This document shows, piece by piece, positions 58,901 to 64,000 of a stretch of DNA of 64,000 bases. Origin of the DNA: Heterotrichella gracilis (Eukaryota; Sar; Xanthophyceae; Tribonematales; Xanthonemataceae). Every line of letters starts with the position of its first letter. Position 1 is the stretch's first letter. The stretch covers positions 45,411-109,410 of the forward strand of contig JAULBX010009547.1 in NCBI GenBank assembly GCA_032358255.1, read 5' to 3'. The translations under genes were made by a program, and so were the position numbers. The notes beneath the pieces were generated by a model that saw only the letters and a list, made by a program, of their open reading frames with translations, was not told where the DNA came from and ran no database searches.

Positions 58901-61900
58901 GTTTGCTGACCAGCGATGGGCATGTGTGCACGGCTCCCCGCTAATAGTGAAAGGCAGGGCAATCTTAGCAGCAGCATCAGTCATCAGTATTACAGCTGAT
59001 CAATTTTCAATTATGAGTGATCGCTGATCAGCGCTCGCGTGTGTGCAGGGCTCCCCATTGGTTGTGAAGGACCTGCGCATGCTGGCCATATCCACGGCAT
59101 CATCGGTCATCATCGCATCCGATTGCTCAAGGTAAGCTCGATTTCCCTGGGTACAGGGTATAGCACCTGACCATGAACTCTAAACCCAGACCTTAACAAC
59201 CTACAAATCCTCAAACGTTGAGGATTGTACCACAATTTCTGAACCCCAACCCCTATGTGCTGGACGCCCGAGGACACCGACAACCAGGTGCTGCGCACCT
59301 CAAACCCTAAACCCAACCTTTAGATGCCAAAATGAATTGGGTTATTTCTTCATCATATTATCCACAGAAACCCTACACCCTGTTTGCCCCCCTTGCAGGA
59401 CACCCAAGGAGGCGGATAATCAGGTGCTGCGCGCATCTGTGCTGGTGGATGAGCTCGACTTCCCAGGGTGCAGGGTATAGCACCTGACCATGGACCCCAA
59501 ACCCTCAACCTAAAACCCCTCAACCTGAAACGCTGAGGAAAAGATGTAAATTCCTGAACCTCAAACCTTATCCGCAGGACGCCTGAGGAGGCAGACAGCC
59601 AGGTGCTGCGGGCATCGGTGCTGGTGGATGAGCTCGACTTCCCTGGGTATGGGGTTGAGGACACCCGCAAGGGGCACATAGTGGCGGAGGTGCGGGCCAC
59701 TGGCTCTATCCCGCTGTTTGACTACAGCTGCTCGCCGCGGGTGATGCCAGTGCCATCCACGGGGCTCAACGCACGCAGGTAGGGCACTCCTCGACTCTAA
59801 GCCCTTGACCCGGGATTCCAGTTCTGTACCTGAGCTGCATGGTGGTGCAGTGCTGGTAAAGTCTGGTCAATGTGGCAAATGTGGTATGCATTTGCATGCA
59901 TGGCACTCCAGCACGGTGTGGGTCCATCTCCTGCAGGATGCGGAACTACGCCACCAACATGCTGTGCTACAAACATTTTACCTTCAATTTACTTTCATTT
60001 ATCTTCATGTATTTGTATGCTGTGGAACTACGCGGCAACACCCAAAAACCAAAAAAATACATTTTGTTCCAGTAGTATCTACCCCTTGACCTCCAAACTG
60101 TATCCTGTTTTTTTACAGGATCAGCCGCATCGTGAAGCACCCCATCCTTGCCTCCATCTCCCGGAAGATGTGGAACTACGCAGCAAACACGCAGTGCTAC
60201 CTGCAGGGTTTCCCGCAGCTGGCGGGGGTGCCCTACGGCGAGCTGGCATACTACTTCCCCGATGGCACTGTGCTGGGCCTGTTTGACAGCACAAGCGGCG
60301 AGGGTACGTCCACATGTTGTAGGGTTTGAAAGGAAATGGTCTACTTTTCTGATGGGTTCAGCCCCCTTGATGACATTTCGCGTTTCCCCGGGTTACTCGG
60401 GAGGGTAACCCAGCATGTGGTCTGGTTTGAAAGAAAACGAAACTATTTCTATCTAGTTCATCCCCCTTGATGTTATGTCGCGATTCCCAGTTCAATGCTG
60501 TGCTTTGCAGGTGCATTTAATCCACCCGCTGACACAATCACCAAGGAGACCGATCTGCTTGCCGTCATGCGCCCCACTGACATCCCCTTCAACGAGTACC
60601 AGCCCCTGGCGGAGCCCATCCGGTTGGAAGGTGATCAGACGCCTCTTACAGTCACACTTGATTACACTCAACTGCACTCGATCACACTTCATCCGGTGGG
60701 AAGGTGATTGAAAATATCTTGAAGCCTATCCACCCATCCGATTATAAGGTGATTGGGCTTCACCTACACAGTCATTGCAATTGCAGCTATTGTAGCTCTT
60801 GGTGCAGGGAGTGGTGTGCGCAGTCACGCGCCCTGCGCAGTTTAGTCAGATCCCTGGCCAGCCGCATACTGGATGACGAAAAATAGACAAAAGATAGCAA
60901 AACAGGGAAATGCAAGTGCAAATCCTGATATATTAAAATATTGAATAAACCGTTAAAAGACACAACAGCAGACTTTTCTCATCAAAATGGCAGATTTAAA
61001 AGGCAGTCCACAATTCCAGAGGAATGTTGAAAGTAACACAGTAGAATAGGTAGACAAAAGCACACCTCACCCACCATCACCACATGCGCAGACAGCGCGT
61101 GAAGCTCTCCACCTACATGCGCGTGCAGCGCAGCAGGGCGGGATTCCTGGCCAGCCGCTCCCTGCATGACAATCCACAAATCAAGAAGAAAAATGATAGT
61201 AATTCATTGGAACAGGTAGCATTAAAAGCACAATTTACCCACCGCTTACCCCTCCACCTGCGCAGACAGCATCGTGAAGCTCTCCACCTACACGCGCGTG
61301 CAGCGCAGCTCGGCGGGATCCCTAGCCAGTCACTCCCTTGATGACAGCGATCCTGGCTTGGCGCCCGGGTCGGAAGGCGCCCTGCCCCCGATCGACATGC
61401 CCGAGCTGTCCCCTTTCATGGCTGGGCAGCAGGAGTCGTGGGTGGGCCAGTACATGCTGCCGCTGGAATATTGCTACACAAGCGCCATAGACGAACCCGA
61501 GGTGGGTTGATTGATAAACCCGCTGCCAAAACTTGTTTGCTGTGCTGCAGCGGGTCCTTGCATGTGTGCGGGTGGGGCGACGCCACTTCTGATCCAACCT
61601 GCTGAGGAAGCTCTTTAGTGCGCATGTGCAAGTACAAATGAAACAGGAATTCCATTTTCATGTTCAATCTCACTTCCTTTCAACTGCTTCATGTGTGCTG
61701 CGCAGCGTGTGCTTGTGTGCAATTGGGGCGACGCCAGCTTCATGCGCAACCTGCTGGGAGAGCTGTTTCACCGCACATGTGCAAGTACACAGAACAGCAG
61801 GGTTGCAAAATTTAGGTTTTCTTACTGTTTCATGTGTGCTGCGCAGCGTGTGCTTGTGTGCGGGTGGGGCGATGCCAGCTTCATGCGCAACCTGCTGAGG

Positions 61901-63936
61901 GAGTTGGACCACGGCCCTGCATCGCTCACCGCAGGATCAAGGATAACCCTGTTCAACGACCACGACCCAGCGGTGGTGGCATCGCAATGGAAGCGCTCTG
62001 TGCATGTAGGGGGAACCCTAAACCCTAAATCATGACCTTTTGAACATGAAAAAAGTACAGTATTGGTGGAGGCAGCAGCTTAGTATATTCAACGCCTTTA
62101 ACATGTGCCCTGTATCCTTTCAAACATTGGTTTTGTTGTGCCTCCGTCTGGCTCTGCACAGCATTGTCTGAATGGCCACCCACTCACTCTTCAACATACT
62201 CACGTCAGTCAATCAATCATTCGTGCACTTCAATTATTTTTGCTCTGTGCAGCTGCGCAACATCGTGGTTGACCACGTGCGCGGCGACCCCCTCAACCTC
62301 CACCATCTGCATGAGCGTGTAGAGGTGTCAGGTCCACTTTTTCTTTCAATTTGTAGCAAAATGATGTGCCTCCTTAGGGTTGCAATCAATTTTATTATTA
62401 ATCATCATTATCAATTTTGTGTTTCGCTCCATTGCAGCTGCGCAACATCGTGGTTGACCACGTGCGGGGCGACCCCCTCAACCTGCACCACCTGCACGAG
62501 CGCGTGGAGGTGTCGGAGTTCCGCGCCGCCATCGTGGTGTGCGATATGACCTGGCTGGACCCCGATGAGGTGGAGGGCAACGGGATCCAGCTGGAGTCGG
62601 TGGATGACATGCTGCGCCTGGACTGCATGATCATGATGGTGCAGCTCATCATACGCAAGCTGCTGCAGGTGGGGGGAACCTAAACCCTATGCGCTGAACC
62701 CTAATATAAACCCTAAATAGGGTGTGATTGGAATTGGTGATGACATGCTTTGCCTGAACTGCATGATGACATCATCGCGCGCCCTTAACCCTAAACCTTA
62801 AACCCCAAACCGAAAACGCCAAAACTACTGCAGAATCTCGGGTTCCCTGACATCAACATCATCGGGTGCCCTGCCTCCTAAATATCAAACCCTAAACCCT
62901 AAATCCCAAACCCACTGCAGGACCGCGGGTTCCCCGACATCAACATCATTTGCGAGCGCCTCACGGTGGGAGGCACCCTCACCCGGTTCGAGGACCAGGA
63001 GCGGGTCCCCATGGGTGTCAGCTTCAACATGACCAAATACTCTGCAAATGTGCTTGCGCATGTGGCCATCAACCCGCTGTACCTGGGGCCAATATCGGCA
63101 TTTGGGCGGGAGAACTACGTGGCTGTGCAGGTAGGCACTGGCAGGGGACCTAGAAGTGTAGGATGATGCGTTTCCACTGATTAACACCCAAGTGTGTCCG
63201 ATATGGAATAGCTGCTGCCATCGGCGTGAATGACACCAACAACCATACTCTCGCCATTCCTTAGGACTAATACAGTATCGTCATCCATTTATTTGTTTGC
63301 TTTGCTGTGCAGGACTCGTCGGGGTATGCTGAGCAGGCTGAGAGGCTGTCATACTGGGAGCTGGCGGTGAGTGGGTGGTGGGATGGGCGCAGGAAAGGGG
63401 ATGTTGGGAGATGTTGCAGGGTTGGGATTTGTAGGCTATCATACCGGCGATGGGCTGTGCAGACTCAAGTGCTCGCCACTGATGTCAACAGCACCCTGAT
63501 GGGCTTCTGCCCTGTCCCCAGACCCTAAACCCTAAAACCTTCATCCTAAACCTTGAGGGTGTGGTACGCGCGTTGCGAGTTCTCAGGCACACCACTGACA
63601 CCATCCTGGCTTTCACCGCGCATGCAGTTCTGGCTGCGCACCCACCTGTGTTTCTGGAAAGTAAGGTTCCAACCGACTGTTACATATTTGACTAAAACCT
63701 ACTACCTAGCGAGTTAGAAACTAATGACTCTACTACCTAGCGATTTAGAAACTAATGACTCTACTACCTAGCGATTTAGAAACTAATGACTATCCAGCTG
63801 AAGTGACTGACGGCGTGCAGGCCCGTGTGCGCGCCTCTGACAGCACCCTAATAGGGTTTTACCGCATCCCCGCCAGCCAGCAGGAGGCTGTGGGGCTGGT
63901 CATCAACCCACCTGCAGCATGGAGGAGCGTCAGGAG
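55947..63936 (+). CDS. CASTOR/POLLUX/PEC-family ion channel (partial, 3' end outside window)
   Basis: RCK-domain cation channel family of nuclear or plastid envelopes. Visible exons: 55947-56086, 56357-56465, 56863-57054, 57799-57990, 58474-58677, 59049-59131, 59578-59778, 60119-60303, 60511-60630, 61266-61501, 61847-61999, 62438-62668, 62921-63130, 63313-63366, 63821-63936; about 808 aa so far, in frame. The first exon encodes a Ser/Ala/Arg-rich leader (MAGICARSSPTARAAWPAAA) resembling a chloroplast transit peptide, so a plastid-envelope PEC-like role is inferred. Hydrophobic spans: LGLFALANFSVIVLGTL and SLMIATVGLAGFALSLALV, with a pore-like segment ENWWSFAYGVTVNMFGENFP between. RCK-type repeats: QVVLLGW... 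region, GSPLVVKDLRMLAISTASSV, NYAANTQCYLQGFPQLAGVP, and VLVCGWGDASFMRNLLRELD. Nearly every intron carries exon echoes. The last visible donor (63937) opens into a poly-G run. Confidence 0.9.
56440..56735. repeat. Triplicated exon 2 end/donor segment in the channel gene
   Basis: GCTGGTTTCAGAGGGTGCAG with GTAGGTACA recurs from the real site (56445-56475) at 56586-56615, and degraded at 56705-56735 (GCCGATGCCAGAGGGTGCC). The intervening GAACAGGAGGGGATACACCC block is repeated as well, giving a period of about 130 bp. Confidence 0.88.
57105..57610. repeat. Three graded echoes of channel exon 56863-57054 end, each trailed by TTTAGGG
   Basis: The exon end and donor (GAGGCTGTGCAGGCGCTGGG ... TTTGCGTACGGGGTGCGT) recur at 57141-57252, 57345-57442 and 57527-57600. 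Copy 2 is followed by ACTTTAGGGTTTAAGC and GGGTTAGTTTAGGGTT, and copy 3 by GTAGGGTTTGGGTTTAGGGT. Copy 4 is the most diverged and has lost its donor. This is the longest echo ladder in the window. Confidence 0.95.
58238..58425. repeat. Two echoes of channel exon 58474-58677 start
   Basis: GGTGGTGCTGCTGGGTTGGT followed by GCAAGGACCAGCCTGACCT at 58361-58400, and GATGCTGCTGGATTGGTACG at 58246, copy the acceptor and first ~35 bases of the exon at 58474. They share a CATCCCCATTGGTCAGGCT block absent from the true exon, so copy 1 and 2 are sisters. Confidence 0.92.
59150..59577. repeat. Two echoes of channel exon 59578-59778 start among CCCTAAA tracts
   Basis: AATCAGGTGCTGCGCGCATC, then GGATGAGCTCGACTTCCC at 59417-59465 duplicate the exon start, with a usable TTGCAG acceptor at 59393-59398. 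A more decayed copy is at 59258-59298 (CGACAACCAGGTGCTGCGCA). The CAGGGTATAGCACCTGACCA block is repeated at 59154 and 59470. AAACCCTAAACCC-type tracts lie at 59304 and 59496. Confidence 0.92.
59930..60045. repeat. Two partial echoes of channel exon 60119-60303
   Basis: GATGCGGAACTACGCCACCA then ACATGCTGTGCTAC (59937-59970) and GTGGAACTACGCGGCAACAC (60023-60042) echo GATGTGGAACTACGCAGCAA and ACACGCAGTGCTACC from the interior of the downstream exon (60168-60202). Here an internal exon segment rather than the edge was copied. Confidence 0.85.
60330..60500. repeat. Tandem ~93-bp duplication in a channel intron
   Basis: GGTTTGAAAGGAAATGGTCT ... CCCCCTTGATGACATTTCGC GTTTCCC (60327-60395) is followed by GGTTTGAAAGAAAACGAAAC ... 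CCCCCTTGATGTTATGTCGC GATTCCC (60424-60488). It is purely intronic. Confidence 0.8.
60685..60880. repeat. Echoes of channel exon 60511-60630 end and exon 61266-61501 start
   Basis: CATCCGGTGGGAAGGTGATT (60691) and CATCCGATTATAAGGTGATT (60736) echo CATCCGGTTGGAAGGTGATC at the exon 60630 donor. Then 60811-60880 (CCCTGCGCAG, TCCCTGGCCAGCCGCATACT) is the oldest copy of the start of exon 61266. Confidence 0.82.
61070..61170. repeat. Echo of channel exon 61266-61501 start
   Basis: GCGCAGACAGCGCGTGAAGC followed by TCTCCACCTACATGCGCGTG and CAGCGCAGCAGGGCGGGAT at 61085-61143 matches the exon start at 61262-61320, with the acceptor conserved. The copy could be spliced in as a near-duplicate exon because its frame stays open. 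Confidence 0.92.
61545..61800. repeat. Two echoes of channel exon 61847-61999 start
   Basis: Copy at 61692-61795 (GTGTGCTGCGCAGCGTGTGC, GGGGCGACGCCAGCTTCATG, CGCAACCTGCTGGGAGAGCT) and copy at 61538-61630 (GCTGCAGCGGGTCCTTGCAT, GGGTGGGGCGACGCCACTTC) repeat the exon start, acceptor included. The 61692 copy encodes NWGDASFMRNLLGELF with no stop for about 30 codons. Confidence 0.93.
62010..62332. repeat. Echo of channel exon 62438-62668 start
   Basis: GTGCAGCTGCGCAACATCGT then GGTTGACCACGTGCGCGGCG and ACCCCCTCAACCTCCACCAT at 62247-62310 is a 90%-plus copy of the exon start at 62434-62492, with a good acceptor. AACCCTAAACCCTAAATC lies at the beginning of this intron (62014-62031). Confidence 0.93.
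62680..62920. repeat. CCCTAAA-rich intron with an echo of channel exon 62921-63130 start
   Basis: ACTGCAGAATCTCGGGTTCC then CTGACATCAACATCATCGGG at 62825-62866 echoes the exon start (CTGCAGGACCGCGGGTTCCC). Also GGTGATGACATGCTTTGCCT, GAACTGCATGATGA (62735-62770) echoes the previous exon's GTGGATGACATGCTGCGCCT. CCCTAAA/CCCTAAACC tracts occur at 62682, 62698, 62712, 62786 and 62888-62912. Confidence 0.9.
63455..63560. repeat. Decayed echo of channel exon 63821-63936
   Basis: TGCTCGCCACTGATGTCAAC then AGCACCCTGATGGGCTTCTG at 63468-63508 echoes GTGCGCGCCTCTGACAGCAC and CCTAATAGGGTTTTACCGCA. It is immediately followed by AGACCCTAAACCCTAAAACC (63521-63540). Confidence 0.75.
63699..63791. repeat. 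31-bp minisatellite, three copies
   Basis: The unit CTACTACCTAGCGATTTAGA followed by AACTAATGACT is repeated head to tail at 63699, 63730 and 63761, with one base difference in the first copy. It lies in the intron just upstream of exon 63821. Confidence 0.95.
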
Positions 63937-64000
63937 GTGGGGGGGGGGGGGGGGGGGGTGGGTGGTGGTGGTGGCCCCCCTGCAGTTATGTTAAGCCGGG

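Noticed and set aside
63937-63962. Poly-G run as coding poly-glycine
   Set aside because: It directly follows an AG|GTGGGG donor at the end of exon 63821-63936 and is most simply intron sequence; a similar run at 25446-25459 is also intronic.
1-64000. Possibility that the CCCTAAA tracts mark a chromosome end
   Set aside because: Tracts are short, degenerate, in both orientations, and lie inside introns of housekeeping genes; no long uniform array is present.

Overview
This window looks like nuclear DNA of a green alga (Viridiplantae, probably a chlorophyte; species not identifiable from sequence alone). It is densely packed with intron-rich genes using canonical GT-AG introns. The proteins are plant-lineage types: an ABI1-like PP2C, the plant-specific ALDH12 P5C dehydrogenase, EDR2, a CASTOR/POLLUX/PEC-type channel and a P4H-ShKT prolyl hydroxylase. 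Introns and spacers carry dozens of short tracts of the plant-type telomere motif TTTAGGG/CCCTAAA. I see no rRNA, tRNA, CRISPR array or prokaryotic operon signals.

Twelve genes could be rebuilt exon by exon, most with every intron phase closing in frame. From left to right: ALDH12 (-, only the 5' exons inside the window); PP2C (+); OB-fold/CCCH/methyltransferase (+); prolyl 4-hydroxylase (-); UBA-like/FYRN-FYRC/U-box nuclear protein (+); JMJD6 (-); lysophospholipid acyltransferase (-); TAF9 (+); NAA20 (+); a hydrophilic LEA-like protein (-); EDR2 (+); COQ4 (-); and a CASTOR/POLLUX/PEC-like channel (+, runs off the right edge). Neighbours are often divergent pairs (ALDH12/PP2C, P4H/FYR-U-box, LPCAT/TAF9, LEA-like/EDR2, COQ4/channel). 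The genes do not form one pathway. They are mostly housekeeping functions: proline catabolism, ubiquinone synthesis, phospholipid remodelling, N-terminal acetylation, TFIID, 2OG-oxygenases and signalling phosphatase.

The most unusual feature is architectural. In most genes except the PP2C, introns hold one to three decayed copies ('echoes') of the adjoining exon edge. Each echo includes the splice site and a little intron, and many sit beside short TTTAGGG/CCCTAAA tracts. The clearest cases are in the channel gene (four graded copies of one exon end at 56.9-57.6 kb), the acyltransferase (four copies at 32.6-33.0 kb), EDR2, JMJD6 and the FYR-U-box gene. The echoes always lie on the intron side of the exon they copy. 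This suggests a recurrent local duplication process coupled to telomere-like sequence.

Other notable objects are a perfect 46-bp inverted repeat with a 21-nt loop (40843-40955), a 330-bp MITE-like element in an EDR2 intron (50769-51098), several minisatellites, and three unusual domain combinations (OB+CCCH+methyltransferase, UBA-like+FYR+U-box, and an ABA-type PP2C retaining the tryptophan lock).
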